From Pyrinomonadaceae bacterium (GTDB lineage Bacteria; Acidobacteriota; Blastocatellia; Pyrinomonadales; Pyrinomonadaceae): DNA of 64,000 bases. Numbering within the stretch: position 1 is the stretch's first letter; each line of letters begins with the position of its first letter. Positions 1-8,267 of the stretch are shown here, in pieces. A model generated the notes under the pieces. It searched no databases, was not told the origin of the DNA, and was given only the letters and a program-made list of their open reading frames with translations. Location: positions 1 through 64,000 of the forward strand of contig JAVEDP010000038.1 in assembly GCA_030841085.1 (NCBI GenBank), given 5' to 3'. Both the position numbers and the translations under genes were made by a program.

Positions 1-26
1 GGGGGGCAACCCCACCCTTCCCGACC
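1..26 (-). repeat. Edge copy of 'GGTCGGGAAGG' repeat (family E)
   Basis: Read on the minus strand this is GGTCGGGAAGGGTGGGGTTG followed by CCCC. The same core recurs at 32088-32216 as an inverted pair and at 33585-33610 as a single copy. The window edge cuts off any partner arm. Confidence 0.6.
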
Positions 27-86
27 TGAGAGGCGGCGTCAGTCGAATGGTTAACTTGCAGCGACTTAAAATCGTGGCTGATCAGG

Positions 87-773
87 ATGAGCACTAATCT
101 ATCAACAGACTTTACGAAGTACGATCAGAAGCTGGAATTCATCCTGCGCAATGCCGCGCGCATTTTTGCCGAGAAGAATTACCATTCGACCACCATGCGC
201 GACATCTCGCGCGCAACCAACGTCAGCCTCGCCGGCCTTTATCATTACTGCAAATCGAAAGAAGAATTGCTGTTTCTGATTCAGGACAATTGCTTCGGTC
301 GCGTGCTCGAAAGTCTGGAAGAGCGGTTGCGCAATGAAACTGACCCACTCGCTCGGCTGCGCATCTTTATCGAAAACCACCTTTCATTCTTTGCGGCAAA
401 CATGGCCGAAATGAAAGTGCTGTCACATGAAGCTGAATCGCTCGCCGGCGATTTGCACGCGCATGTCTCGACAAAAAAGGACAGGTACACCAAGCTCGCT
501 CGTCGGATTCTGAAAGATTTGCAGCACGCAAAAACTGTCAGCCCGCAAGTTGATTTAACCGTGGCAACCTATGCGCTGTTTGGCATGATGAACTGGATTT
601 ACAATTGGTATGATCCCAAGGGAAAGCTGAAAGTTTCGGAGCTGGTTGAGAATGTAACGCGTTTGTTCCTGCACGGGTTCATTGCCGGATCGTCGCGGGA
701 AGCACTACACTTTGCGCCGCAAACGGTTGCGCCACCGATGAGCGTTTGGCGTGGACCAAGCGACCTTAAGTAA
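87..773 (+). CDS. TetR/AcrR family transcriptional regulator
   Basis: The 228-residue protein has an N-terminal TetR helix-turn-helix at about residues 15-65, including TTMRDISRATNVSLAGLYHY, followed by an all-helical ligand-binding region, with the usual family length. It stops only 17 bases before the start of an enoyl-CoA hydratase gene. Regulators in this setting usually repress fatty-acid or acyl-CoA degradation genes in response to an acyl-CoA ligand. The family call is firm. The link to the downstream genes is inferred from spacing and direction, and no operator was identified. Confidence 0.85.
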   Translation: MSTNLSTDFTKYDQKLEFILRNAARIFAEKNYHSTTMRDISRATNVSLAGLYHYCKSKEELLFLIQDNCFGRVLESLEERLRNETDPLARLRIFIENHLSFFAANMAEMKVLSHEAESLAGDLHAHVSTKKDRYTKLARRILKDLQHAKTVSPQVDLTVATYALFGMMNWIYNWYDPKGKLKVSELVENVTRLFLHGFIAGSSREALHFAPQTVAPPMSVWRGPSDLK

Positions 774-790
774 GTTTGAGGAGAGTTGAA

Positions 791-1618
791 ATGGTGGAAG
801 CGGAAGCACAAGTGAAATCAAACTCGAGCGAGCTGATCCAATATCGCGCGGAAGCCGGGATCGCATTCCTAACACTTAACGATCCGCCGGCAAACACTTA
901 CTCGTATGAAATGATGCAGTCGTTGGATCGCGCAATCCTAACGGCGCGCATGGACGAGACCGTCCAGGTAATTGTGATTACCGGCAATGGCGAGAAGTTT
1001 TTTTCCGCCGGCGCAAACATTCAGATGCTCGCGAACGTCACGCCGACCTTCAAATATTTTTTCTGCCTGCATGCCAACGAAACTCTGTCGCGGCTCGAGC
1101 AAACACCTAAACTCGTTATTGCTGCCATCAACGGGCATTGCGTCGGCGGAGGCCTGGAAGTAGCGCTGGCCGCCGACATTCGCATCGCGCGGCGCGGCGC
1201 GGGCAAGATGGGTTTGCCGGAAGTTTCGCTGGGCGTGCTGCCGGGAACGGGGGGCACGCAACGTCTGACGCGTCTGGTGGGCAAGTCGAAAGCAATCGAG
1301 TTGATGGCAACTGGCGAGCTGTTTGATTTCGAGCGCGGGCTGGAACTGGGAATCCTGAATCAGATCATCGATGCAGAAAACGTCGAGCAGTTTTCTCAAC
1401 AGGTGATCGCTTACGCAAGTCAGTTCACTACTCCAAACAAAGCCTCGGCAGCAGTCGGCAGAATCAAACGCGCCGTGCAAACCGGCAGCGAAATACCTTT
1501 TGAGTCAGCCCTGGCGCTCGAGCGCGAACTGCAACAACAACTTTTCCAGTCGGAAGACGCGAAGGAAGGACTGGATGCCTACGTGGGCAAACGCAAGCCA
1601 GTCTTCAAAGGAAAATAA
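791..1618 (+). CDS. Enoyl-CoA hydratase/isomerase family protein (catalytic glutamates present)
   Basis: Crotonase-fold protein of 275 residues, expected to hydrate 2-enoyl-CoA in beta-oxidation. It has the oxyanion-hole segment NGHCVGGGLEVALAADI and the second motif GLPEVSLGVLPGTGGTQRL. Both glutamates equivalent to the general acid/base pair of rat crotonase (GGGLE and LPE) are retained. An upstream in-frame TTG at 776 exists, but ATG 791 is chosen because GAGGAG lies six bases before it. It is probably co-transcribed with the TetR gene and the second paralogue downstream. The acyl-chain specificity cannot be read from sequence. Confidence 0.88.
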   Translation: MVEAEAQVKSNSSELIQYRAEAGIAFLTLNDPPANTYSYEMMQSLDRAILTARMDETVQVIVITGNGEKFFSAGANIQMLANVTPTFKYFFCLHANETLSRLEQTPKLVIAAINGHCVGGGLEVALAADIRIARRGAGKMGLPEVSLGVLPGTGGTQRLTRLVGKSKAIELMATGELFDFERGLELGILNQIIDAENVEQFSQQVIAYASQFTTPNKASAAVGRIKRAVQTGSEIPFESALALERELQQQLFQSEDAKEGLDAYVGKRKPVFKGK

Positions 1619-1691
1619 GTTTCGAGTTCCGAGTTTCGGGTTTCGAGTTGAAGAACTGGAAACTCGGAACTCGAAACTCGGAACTCGAAAA
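1619..1691. repeat. Low-complexity palindrome of 'TTCGAGTTCCGAG' words
   Basis: Directly after the stop codon of the first hydratase, words such as TTTCGAGTTCCGAG are repeated. They are followed by the complementary words AAACTCGGAACTCGAAACTC, which gives an imperfect hairpin of about 70 bases filling the gap to the next gene. It is one of several word palindromes in the window and could act as a 3'-end or processing structure. Confidence 0.7.
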
Positions 1692-1696
1692 CTATT

Positions 1697-2488
1697 ATGT
1701 CTTACGAACAAATCGATGTAACAGACGACAACGGTATTTCCACGATCACGCTCAACCGGCCCGAGAAGTTGAATGCGCTGGCCGGACACATGCGCCGCGA
1801 TCTCGCCGAAGCGCTGGAAGCGGCGGGCAGCGATCGCACGGTCCATGTGGTTGTAATCACCGGCGTCGGCCGCGCGTTTTGTTCGGGCGGTGACGTCGCC
1901 GCGATGGCCGACTTGATCGAACGCCAGGATGCCGACGAGTTCTCGCGTTTGCTGGGCTCGGCGCGCCGCGTAGTTACCGCCATCCGTCACATGACTAAAC
2001 CGGTAATCGCTTCGATCAATGGACCAGCTATCGGCGCCGGTTTTAATCTCGCGCTGGCCTGCGACCTGCGCATTGCATCGAGTAACGCCACGTTCAGCCA
2101 ATCGTTTGCAAAAGTTGGCCTGCATCCAGATTGGGGCGGCACATATTTTTTGCCGCGACTGGTCACTCCTAACAAAGCCTGCGAAATGTTTTTTCTGGGC
2201 GATTCAATCACCGCTGAAGAGGCGCAACGCCTGGGACTGATAAATTTCGTAGTTGCGCCGTCGGAGCTGGAGACTGAAACCCGCAAGCTCGCGGAACGTT
2301 TGCGCGAGGCGCCCGCGATCGCCATTGGCGCAGCGAAACAAGCAGTGTATATGAGTCACTCGGCGGAGTTGGAAGAAATGCTGCGTTATGAAACTGAAGC
2401 GCAGATGCGCTGTTTCGATTCTGACGATGGCGCAGAAGGCGTGCGAGCGTTCCTCGAGAAACGACCACCAAAGTTTACGGGCCGGTGA
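1697..2488 (+). CDS. Enoyl-CoA hydratase/isomerase family protein, PaaG/isomerase-like
   Basis: Crotonase-family protein of 263 residues. It has NGPAIGAGFNLALACDLRIA and AKVGLHPDWGGTYFLPRLV. Both glutamates used for hydration are replaced: Asn in GAGFN, and His-Pro-Asp in place of the usual Pro-Glu. An aspartate in this second position is typical of PaaG-like ring-epoxide or enoyl-CoA isomerases. So it is called a crotonase-fold isomerase-like enzyme rather than a hydratase. It follows the first hydratase after a 78-base repeat-filled gap and is probably in the same transcription unit. Confidence 0.82.
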   Translation: MSYEQIDVTDDNGISTITLNRPEKLNALAGHMRRDLAEALEAAGSDRTVHVVVITGVGRAFCSGGDVAAMADLIERQDADEFSRLLGSARRVVTAIRHMTKPVIASINGPAIGAGFNLALACDLRIASSNATFSQSFAKVGLHPDWGGTYFLPRLVTPNKACEMFFLGDSITAEEAQRLGLINFVVAPSELETETRKLAERLREAPAIAIGAAKQAVYMSHSAELEEMLRYETEAQMRCFDSDDGAEGVRAFLEKRPPKFTGR

Positions 2489-2509
2489 TGTGGTATTAGA
2501 ATTAGTTCA

Positions 2510-2776
2510 ATGCAAGTTACCGTTGAAATTCCTGAGGATATTGCTCGATTGCTAAACTCGAAGTGGTCTAATCTGCCGCGAGCTGTGCTTGAGAGTGTGG
2601 CGTTGGAAGCTTACCGTTCTGGCACAATAAGCACCGCGCAGTTGCGTCGGCTGTTGGGCTTTGAAACACCGATGGAAGTCGATGCTTTTCTTAAGCAGGC
2701 CGGCGTTTACCTTGATTATGGTTTGGAGGATTTGCGCGAAGATCTTGAAACCATTCGCAAGGTGCGAGGCGAATGA
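2510..2776 (+). CDS. UPF0175 family protein, probable antitoxin
   Basis: Small 88-residue protein beginning MQVTVEIPEDIARLL, with the UPF0175 pattern (AVLESVALEAYRSGTISTAQ, then LRRLLGFETPMEVDAFL). UPF0175 proteins are commonly the antitoxin partner of DUF3368/PIN-domain toxins, and here the next gene is exactly that. The two reading frames overlap by ATGA (2773-2776), which implies translational coupling. The antitoxin role comes from family and gene pairing and has not been shown for this protein. Confidence 0.82.
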   Translation: MQVTVEIPEDIARLLNSKWSNLPRAVLESVALEAYRSGTISTAQLRRLLGFETPMEVDAFLKQAGVYLDYGLEDLREDLETIRKVRGE

Positions 2777-3252
2777 CGGCAGTCTCGAATACCTCGCCGC
2801 TCAATTATCTGATTCTCATCGGACGAGCGAACATCCTCCCTAAACTATTCGGACAAGTGCTCATCCCTGAGGCAGTGTTCAGCGAACTAACATCGGCAAG
2901 TACTCCTCAACTAGTGAGTGAATGGATAGCAAACAAACCCGAATGGCTGGTGGTCCAAAAAGCGGCGCACGTTAGCGTCGGCGAAATGGAAGAGGTTCAA
3001 ATTGGCGAGAGACAGGCCATTTGTCTCGCTCAAGAGATTTGTTCTGACTATGTTTTGCTGGACGATCATCAAGCTCGCCGAACAGCAAAACGTCGCGGCG
3101 TTAATGTTGTCGGAACTTTAGGAATACTAGTCCGCGCCGACGAAGAAAATCTTATTAATCTAAACGACGCAATAAACGACCTTCGGCAAACAAATTTTCG
3201 CGCTTCGTCTGAGTTGCTTGAGTCACTGTTTAATCGAGAAATCCGAAGATAA
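2773..3252 (+). CDS. DUF3368 PIN-domain protein, probable toxin ribonuclease
   Basis: The 159-residue protein opens with SNTSPLNYLILIGRANIL and has GERQAICLA and LLDDHQARRTAKRRG, the acidic and polar positions of the DUF3368 branch of PIN-like nucleases. VapC-like PIN toxins cleave RNA using carboxylate-bound metal. Its start overlaps the stop of the UPF0175 gene by four bases. Its TAA overlaps the ATG of the SDR gene by one base, so the TA pair is embedded tightly in the operon. Toxicity is inferred from the family. Confidence 0.82.
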   Translation: MTAVSNTSPLNYLILIGRANILPKLFGQVLIPEAVFSELTSASTPQLVSEWIANKPEWLVVQKAAHVSVGEMEEVQIGERQAICLAQEICSDYVLLDDHQARRTAKRRGVNVVGTLGILVRADEENLINLNDAINDLRQTNFRASSELLESLFNREIRR

Positions 3253-4034
3253 TGAAACTACAGGATCGCGTTACCCTAATCACCGGCGGCGGACGCGGCA
3301 TTGGTCGTGCGATTGCTCGTACTTTCGCGCAAGAAGGCGCAGCGGTAGCAGTGGCCGCGCGCACCCAAGCACAAGTTGAAAGCGTCGCGAAAGAATTAAC
3401 CGACCAGTTTAAAGTTCAGGCCGTTGCGATTGCCTGCGATGTTTCGGATGGTAATAGCGTTGAGGCGATGTTTGCCGAGGTCGCGGAAGCATTCGGTCGC
3501 GGCCCGGACATTTTGGTTAACAACGCGGGAATCGCGGAAAGCGCCTTGCTCGCTCGCACCGACGATGAACTTTGGCGCCGTCTTCAGGGAATCAATCTGG
3601 ACGGCACTTTTTATTGCATGCGCGCCGCCTTGCCGCAAATGATTGAACGCGGCTGGGGCCGGATCATCAACATCGCCTCCGTTGCCGGCAAAACCGGCGC
3701 GCCTTACATCGCTGCCTACTCGGCTTCGAAACATGGCGTGCTTGGGCTAACTCGTTCAGCGTCGCAGGAGGTGGCGAAAAACGGCATCACCGTCAACGCA
3801 ATCTGTCCCGGCTATGTTGATACCGACATGACCACCCGCGGCGTCGAGAACATCACGCAAAAAACTTTATTGACAAAAGATCAAGCGCTGGACTCGATCA
3901 AAAAGCTGAGTCCCCAGAATCGGCTGGTTACTGCGGAAGAAGTCGCGGCGCTGGCTTTGTTGTTGGCTTCGGAGGACGGGCGCGGAATCAACGGGCAGGC
4001 AATCAATATCGACGGCGGCGGCGTGCTGTTTTGA
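3252..4034 (+). CDS. SDR family NAD(P)-dependent oxidoreductase
   Basis: Classical short-chain dehydrogenase of 260 residues. It has the Rossmann motif TGGGRGIG at residues 11-18, NNAG at 90-93, catalytic Ser143 and the YSASK motif with Tyr156 and Lys160. It resembles 3-hydroxyacyl-CoA or 3-oxoacyl-ACP reductases. Lying downstream of two crotonase-family genes, it could supply the 3-hydroxyacyl-CoA dehydrogenase step. Its ATG shares one base with the toxin stop codon (TAATG), so translation is probably coupled. The substrate is not determinable from sequence. Confidence 0.87.
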   Translation: MKLQDRVTLITGGGRGIGRAIARTFAQEGAAVAVAARTQAQVESVAKELTDQFKVQAVAIACDVSDGNSVEAMFAEVAEAFGRGPDILVNNAGIAESALLARTDDELWRRLQGINLDGTFYCMRAALPQMIERGWGRIINIASVAGKTGAPYIAAYSASKHGVLGLTRSASQEVAKNGITVNAICPGYVDTDMTTRGVENITQKTLLTKDQALDSIKKLSPQNRLVTAEEVAALALLLASEDGRGINGQAINIDGGGVLF

Positions 4035-4140
4035 GTAAAGCAAACTGTTAGTTTGCGGACGATGGCAGGAAAAACGTTGATTCAAAAATTCGCCTGAACT
4101 TTTGACTGCCCCACCAACGCAAACTAACAGTTTGCTTTAC
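4035..4140. repeat. Perfect 23-bp inverted repeat between convergent genes (family C)
   Basis: Arms at 4035-4057 (GTAAAGCAAACTGTTAGTTT plus GCG) and 4118-4140 are exact reverse complements separated by 60 bases. Each arm is itself partly palindromic. The first arm begins right after the SDR stop. The second encodes the last residues and stop of maf on the other strand. A third copy with one mismatch is at 30661-30683. A bidirectional 3'-end structure is plausible. Confidence 0.85.
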
Positions 4141-4699
4141 AATACATCTCATACACCAGGCGCACCGGCAGCCCTACGATATTGAAATAATCTCCAGCGA
4201 TCTCTTCAACAAACAAAGCGGCGGGTCCCTGGATGCCATAACCGCCCGCCTTGCCGCGCGGCTCACCGGTCGCTACGTACCAGTCAATTTCCCCGGCTGA
4301 CATTTCAGCAAAGCGCACTTGCGTGGTCTCGTGATCTACCAAAGGCGGCGCGTCTTGATCGACGCGCAACAGTGCTACGCCCGTTAGCACTTCGTGCCAT
4401 TTGCCGCTCAGCAACTTCAGCATGCGCCGGGCATCATCGTCGTCGGCCGGCTGGCCCAGCAGTTCGCCTTCGACTACCACCGTCGTGTCTGCGCCCAGCA
4501 CTAGACCTTCAGGACTTTTGCGCGCAACCGTCTGCGCTTTGGTCAATGCCAGACGCTTTACGTAACTGACGGCGTCCTCGCCGGCGTGCACAGATTCATC
4601 AATGTCAGCGGCAGCTGCTTCGAATGGCCAGCCAACGGCGCGGAGTATCTCCATGCGTCGTTGGCTGCGGGACGCGAGAATAAGTTTTTCTAAGTGCAT
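4124..4699 (-). CDS. maf: Maf/YhdE family nucleoside triphosphate pyrophosphatase
   Basis: Septum-formation/house-cleaning nucleotide pyrophosphatase that hydrolyses non-canonical or modified NTPs to NMPs. It has the family opening LILASRSQRRMEIL, the SxRR phosphate-binding motif, LGADTTVVV with the catalytic aspartate, and GKAGGYGIQGPAALFVEEI followed by GDYFNIVGLPV. The frame is open further upstream to 4744, but start 4699 (MHLEKLILASRSQRR) matches the family N-terminus and gives 191 residues. The final residues Cys-Lys-Ala-Asn-Cys and the stop are encoded by the family C repeat. Confidence 0.9.
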   Translation of the reverse strand: MHLEKLILASRSQRRMEILRAVGWPFEAAAADIDESVHAGEDAVSYVKRLALTKAQTVARKSPEGLVLGADTTVVVEGELLGQPADDDDARRMLKLLSGKWHEVLTGVALLRVDQDAPPLVDHETTQVRFAEMSAGEIDWYVATGEPRGKAGGYGIQGPAALFVEEIAGDYFNIVGLPVRLVYEMYCKANC

Positions 4700-4744
4700 T
4701 TGTTTAGCCGGAAGTTGGAATGCGGAGTCAGGTTTCAAAACCAT

Positions 4745-5127
4745 TGTCCGATAAGCTTTATAGCTTCTCCTAAGGTCACGACAAACTAAAGCAAGCTCTG
4801 ATTAAGTTGATCGGCAGTTTGATTAGGGTTAGCCCGCGGAGCGTGGCGATAGCGTAAAGCCTGGGGTGGAGCGGAGCGCAACCCCAGGTTGGCGACGATT
4901 ATGAAATTCAAGCGCGCGAAGCGTGCGATAGAGCAAACGCCGAAGGTCACGATGATGAACAGGCTGTCGCCCACTCCGCGGGCTGCAACCTGATATTCCA
5001 GCGATCCTGGGGTTCCGCTCGCAAAGCCTCGCTCCACCCCAGGCTTTAAGCTATCGCCGCGCTCCGCGGGCTCTGCGCAACTACCCATAAGAAACTTGAT
5101 CAGAGCTTCCTAAAGTTTATCGGACAT
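4745..5127. repeat. Nested long palindromic element (family A copy 1 with outer arms)
   Basis: Inner arms at 4831-4888 and 5007-5072 are long inverted repeats containing GCCTGGGGTGGAGCGGAGCG and its complement. Outer arms TGTCCGATAAGCTTTA (from about 4745) and TAAAGTTTATCGGACA (to about 5127), plus AGCTCTGATTAAGTT and its near-complement, enclose them. The element separates the divergent maf and DUF721 genes. Reading frames here are translated repeat and not genes. Similar elements occur at 17931-18165 and 36491-36709. Confidence 0.85.
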
Positions 5128-5257
5128 CAAACTGTCTTCGCTTGTCGCTTCAAACAATTCTCCGCTACACTCGCGAACCGATTAATATTTTGATTTTAAG
5201 TTGCGATTCTAGATTGAAGTCGCTGAATTTCGAAACAGTCCGCAACCTGAGCTTCAA

Positions 5258-5722
5258 ATGGACAGCCTAATACAAACTTTGCCTGCGATCTTGTCCGCCG
5301 TCGGACCATCGGCAGAAGTCGCCGAAGCGGCCTGTTTTGCTGCCTGGAAACACGCTGTCGGAGAAGCGCTCAGTATTCACGCCGTGCCGCTAAAACTTGA
5401 GAATCAAACTCTGATCGTCGCCGTCGCCGACAACATTTGGCAGCGGCAGTTGGAGCAGATTCGCCCGCAGTTGCTCTTTCGACTGAACTCAGTGCTAGGG
5501 CATTCGTTGGTTAAGTTGATTGAGCTGCGTATCGATCCGAATGCACTGCCGAAAACGCGCCTGCCGCAAGGCACGCCGAAGCAGCATTCAGATTCCGCCG
5601 TTCCCTTTGAACTGCGCGCGGCTGCTTCTGAAATTCGAGATGCAGACTTGCGGCGCGCCTTTCTCGGCGCCGCAACGAGCTGCATCAAGCGATTGGAAAG
5701 TAATTCGCAACCTGAAACTTGA
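5258..5722 (+). CDS. DUF721 domain-containing protein (DciA-like)
   Basis: The 154-residue protein has the DUF721 core: CFAAWKHAVGEALSIHAVPL followed by LIVAVADNIWQRQLEQIRPQ and NSVLGHSLVKLIELRI. DUF721 includes DciA, which helps load the replicative helicase DnaB in bacteria lacking DnaC. Replication-helicase loading is therefore a reasonable role, but not all DUF721 proteins are tested. It is followed closely by gatC on the same strand. Its end falls in a short run of repeated ACTTGAAACTT words. Confidence 0.75.
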   Translation: MDSLIQTLPAILSAVGPSAEVAEAACFAAWKHAVGEALSIHAVPLKLENQTLIVAVADNIWQRQLEQIRPQLLFRLNSVLGHSLVKLIELRIDPNALPKTRLPQGTPKQHSDSAVPFELRAAASEIRDADLRRAFLGAATSCIKRLESNSQPET

Positions 5723-5735
5723 AACTTAGACCGCC

Positions 5736-6032
5736 ATGCCTATAACCGAAGTAGACGTCGAAAAAGTTGCGCAACTCGCGCACATGGAAATTACGCCGGA
5801 CGAGTTGAAGATCTTCGCGCCGCAAATGGCCGACATTGTCGCTTACGTCGAACAGCTCAACGCGCTCGACACGGCGGACGTGCAACCTTCACTCGGTGGT
5901 TTGACGCCGGAAGGCGAAACAACTGATTCGGCGCGTGAAGACACGACCGCCCCGTCGCTGGGCCAGAAGACCGCGCTTGCGGAAGCGCCTGATGCGGCGT
6001 CAGGACATTTTCGAGTACCGAAGGTGCTGTGA
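5736..6032 (+). CDS. gatC: Asp-tRNA(Asn)/Glu-tRNA(Gln) amidotransferase subunit C
   Basis: GatC of 98 residues, with the family opening ITEVDVEKVAQLAHMEITPD, the central IVAYVEQLNALDTADVQP and the C-terminal HFRVPKVL (R-V-P-K-V-L is the family signature). It stabilises the GatA-GatB heterodimer that amidates misacylated Glu-tRNA(Gln) or Asp-tRNA(Asn). gatA follows after 290 bases of repeat-rich DNA. gatB is not in the window. Confidence 0.93.
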   Translation: MPITEVDVEKVAQLAHMEITPDELKIFAPQMADIVAYVEQLNALDTADVQPSLGGLTPEGETTDSAREDTTAPSLGQKTALAEAPDAASGHFRVPKVL

Positions 6033-6033
6033 G

Positions 6034-6225
6034 GGAAAGTGGGCAGTGGGCAGTGTGCAGTGAGCGGTGTGCAGCACAACAAGAATTCGTTTTCGCTCCA
6101 GAGGAGCGAGATGTTTATAGCAACGAGCTCTCGCCCAAGGATCTTCGCTCCGTTAGGAGCGAAACCCGGTAGCGGAATCCTTGGCGCAGATGCAAAGCGG
6201 TCCCGCTCCAACGGAGCTTCGGAGT
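6034..6225. repeat. Repeat-filled spacer inside the gatCA operon (family H)
   Basis: Begins with short tandem words (GTGGGCAGTGGGCAGTGTGC). Then come three small hairpins built on the same core: CGCTCCAGAGGAGCG (about 6095-6109), CGCTCCGTTAGGAGCG (about 6146-6161) and CCGCTCCAACGGAGC (6203-6217), with GATGTTTATAG after the first. No gene was seen in it. It separates gatC from gatA and may affect their coupling. Confidence 0.7.
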
Positions 6226-6322
6226 AAAGACAAGGATCATCGGGCTATCTACGGTCTCGCCCGCTCCCAGGCGAAGCGATGGACGATCTGTTTCAGTTCC
6301 CCTTTGATTCGCGACTTTCAAT

Positions 6323-7768
6323 ATGGCTGATAACGGAAAAACAATCTCAGAATTAGCAAGTGGCATTAAGAGCGGCGAAATAACTGCGCGCGCGGTCGTA
6401 GAATCCTCTGTCGCTGCCGCCGAGAAGCTGAATGAAACGCTCAACGCGTTTTTGGAAATCGATCGCGATGGCGCAACGAAGCGCGCGGCAACGATAGATT
6501 CAACTTCCCCACTCGCTGGCATTCCCATCGCGATCAAAGACAACATCTGCGTGCAGGGCATGCAAACTTCCTGCGGCTCGCGCATCCTTGGCGATTACCA
6601 TCCGCCTTATAACGCCACGGTAATTGATCGATTGCTTAGCGCCGGTGCGGTCGTGATTGGTAAAACAAATTGCGACGAGTTTGCGATGGGCTCTTCAAAC
6701 GAGAACTCGGCATTTGGCGCGGTCAAGAATCCCTGGGACACGTCACGCGTGCCGGGCGGGTCGTCAGGCGGTTCAGCCGCAGCCGTCGCCGCGGGCATTG
6801 TGCCGGTGGCGTTGGGTTCCGACACTGGCGGCTCGGTGCGACAACCGGCATCGCTGTGCGGCGTCGTCGGTTTAAAGCCGACCTATGGCCGCAACTCGCG
6901 TTATGGCCTGGTGGCATTCGCCTCTTCGCTGGACCAGGTAGGAATTTTTGCCCGCACTACTGAAGACGTGGCGCGCGTTTTGGAAATCATAGCTGGCCGC
7001 GATCTTCACGACGCGACTACTGCCGATGTGCCGGTACCGGATTACGCTTCGCAACTGAGCGGCGACATAAAAGGCGCGCGGCTCGGTTTTCCGAAAGCAC
7101 TATTCGGTGAAGGACTGGACGCAGAAGTCCGCGCATCGGTTGAAGCGGCGGTAAACGTTTATCGCGACCTGGGTGCGGAAATCGTTGAAGTGGAACTACC
7201 GCACGCGCAGTACAGCATCGCTGTTTATTACATCATCGCAACTGCGGAAGCGTCTTCAAACCTGGCGCGCTTTGATGGCGTGCGCTACGGATTTCGCGCC
7301 GAAGATGCACCGGAACTGCGACAGATGTATCGCAAGACGCGCGAAGAAGGGTTTGGTCCGGAAGTAAAGCGCCGCATCATGCTCGGCACCTACGTGCTGT
7401 CGGCGGGTTACTACGATGCTTATTACCGCAAGGCCCAGCAGGTGCGCTCGTTGCTCAAGCAGGATTTCCAAAAAGCTTTCGAGCGCTGCGACGCGATCAT
7501 CACGCCGACGTCCCCGACGCCAGCGTTTCTCCTTGGCGAAAAAGTTGACGATCCGCTGGCGATGTATTTGAACGACGTCTACACCGTGACGGCGAACCTC
7601 GCGGGCATTCCGGGATTGAGTGTTCCCTGCGGACTTTCTGCCGGCCGATTGCCGATTGGGTTTCAACTGCTCGGCGGTTACTGGTCTGAACCGACGCTTT
7701 TCAAACTCGCACACGCTTACGAAACTGCGCAGCCGTTCACCGAGCGTCCGCCGGTTCATGCAGACTAA
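6323..7768 (+). CDS. gatA: Asp-tRNA(Asn)/Glu-tRNA(Gln) amidotransferase subunit A
   Basis: GatA, 481 residues, is the glutaminase/amidase subunit that releases ammonia from glutamine for tRNA-dependent amidation. The amidase-signature triad is visible: catalytic Lys in [11 protein letters not shown], the Gly/Ser-rich loop [16 protein letters not shown], and the nucleophilic serine in [16 protein letters not shown]. The length is normal for the family. It lies downstream of gatC. The glutaminase and tRNA-binding partner GatB must be encoded elsewhere. Confidence 0.95.
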   Translation: MADNGKTISELASGIKSGEITARAVVESSVAAAEKLNETLNAFLEIDRDGATKRAATIDSTSPLAGIPIAIKDNICVQGMQTSCGSRILGDYHPPYNATVIDRLLSAGAVVIGKTNCDEFAMGSSNENSAFGAVKNPWDTSRVPGGSSGGSAAAVAAGIVPVALGSDTGGSVRQPASLCGVVGLKPTYGRNSRYGLVAFASSLDQVGIFARTTEDVARVLEIIAGRDLHDATTADVPVPDYASQLSGDIKGARLGFPKALFGEGLDAEVRASVEAAVNVYRDLGAEIVEVELPHAQYSIAVYYIIATAEASSNLARFDGVRYGFRAEDAPELRQMYRKTREEGFGPEVKRRIMLGTYVLSAGYYDAYYRKAQQVRSLLKQDFQKAFERCDAIITPTSPTPAFLLGEKVDDPLAMYLNDVYTVTANLAGIPGLSVPCGLSAGRLPIGFQLLGGYWSEPTLFKLAHAYETAQPFTERPPVHAD

Positions 7769-7810
7769 TTATTGCATCGCGTGATTCCTCGAGTGGGGGG
7801 CAGGGAAGAA

Positions 7811-7893
7811 GCCCGAAGGGCTGTCAGTTAATAGCCACGCCCGTAAGGGCGTGGACAGACAAAACCAATGACTGAGCGCCGACGGCGCGACAG
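7811..7893 (+). repeat. REP unit B1 (RAYT-associated)
   Basis: An 83-base unit made of three short hairpins in order: GCCCGAAGGGC, then CACGCCCGTAAGGGCGTG preceded by TTAATAGC, then GCGCCGACGGCGC followed by GACAG. It has the same length and orientation as B2 at 8055-8137. Both lie upstream of the RAYT transposase gene. Confidence 0.85.
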
Positions 7894-8054
7894 TTGTTTA
7901 CTCCTACCAGTTCTAAACCGCTTGCAACAAATTCAGCTAGAAACGCATGAGCAAAGAGCGGCTTTGCCGCCCTCCGTGCGGTAAGGCTCCCAACGGCCGC
8001 CGGTCGGGGCCGAGTAATTATATGTATGGTGTGATCGACCGAATCGAGTTCGAA

Positions 8055-8137
8055 GCCCGAAGGGCTGTCAGTTAATAGCCACGCCCGTAAGGGCGTGGAC
8101 CCGAGAAGAAAACGGCCCAGCGCCGAAGGCGCGACAG
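8055..8137 (+). repeat. REP unit B2 (RAYT-associated)
   Basis: Direct repeat of B1 with the same three-hairpin layout (GCCCGAAGGGC, CACGCCCGTAAGGGCGTG, GCGCCGAAGGCGC) and identical 83-base length. It ends about 130 bases before the RAYT start. The 160 bases between B1 and B2 hold no recognisable gene, only a small AGCGGCTTTGCCGCC hairpin. Confidence 0.85.
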
Positions 8138-8267
8138 TCGTTTTCGTATCGACCAGTTCTCCTGTTACAAGAAATCCTGCTTCAAACTGAAAGTGTCGCC
8201 ACTCGGCAATGGCTTCGTTCTATGCGCGATTAGATCCATAGTCTTCGCCAGAAGGAGACTAAAACCC

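Noticed and set aside
4786-5088. Minus-strand 100-residue reading frame
   Set aside because: It is the translation of palindromic repeat A1 (GDSLKPGVERG-type peptide) and recurs wherever family A occurs.
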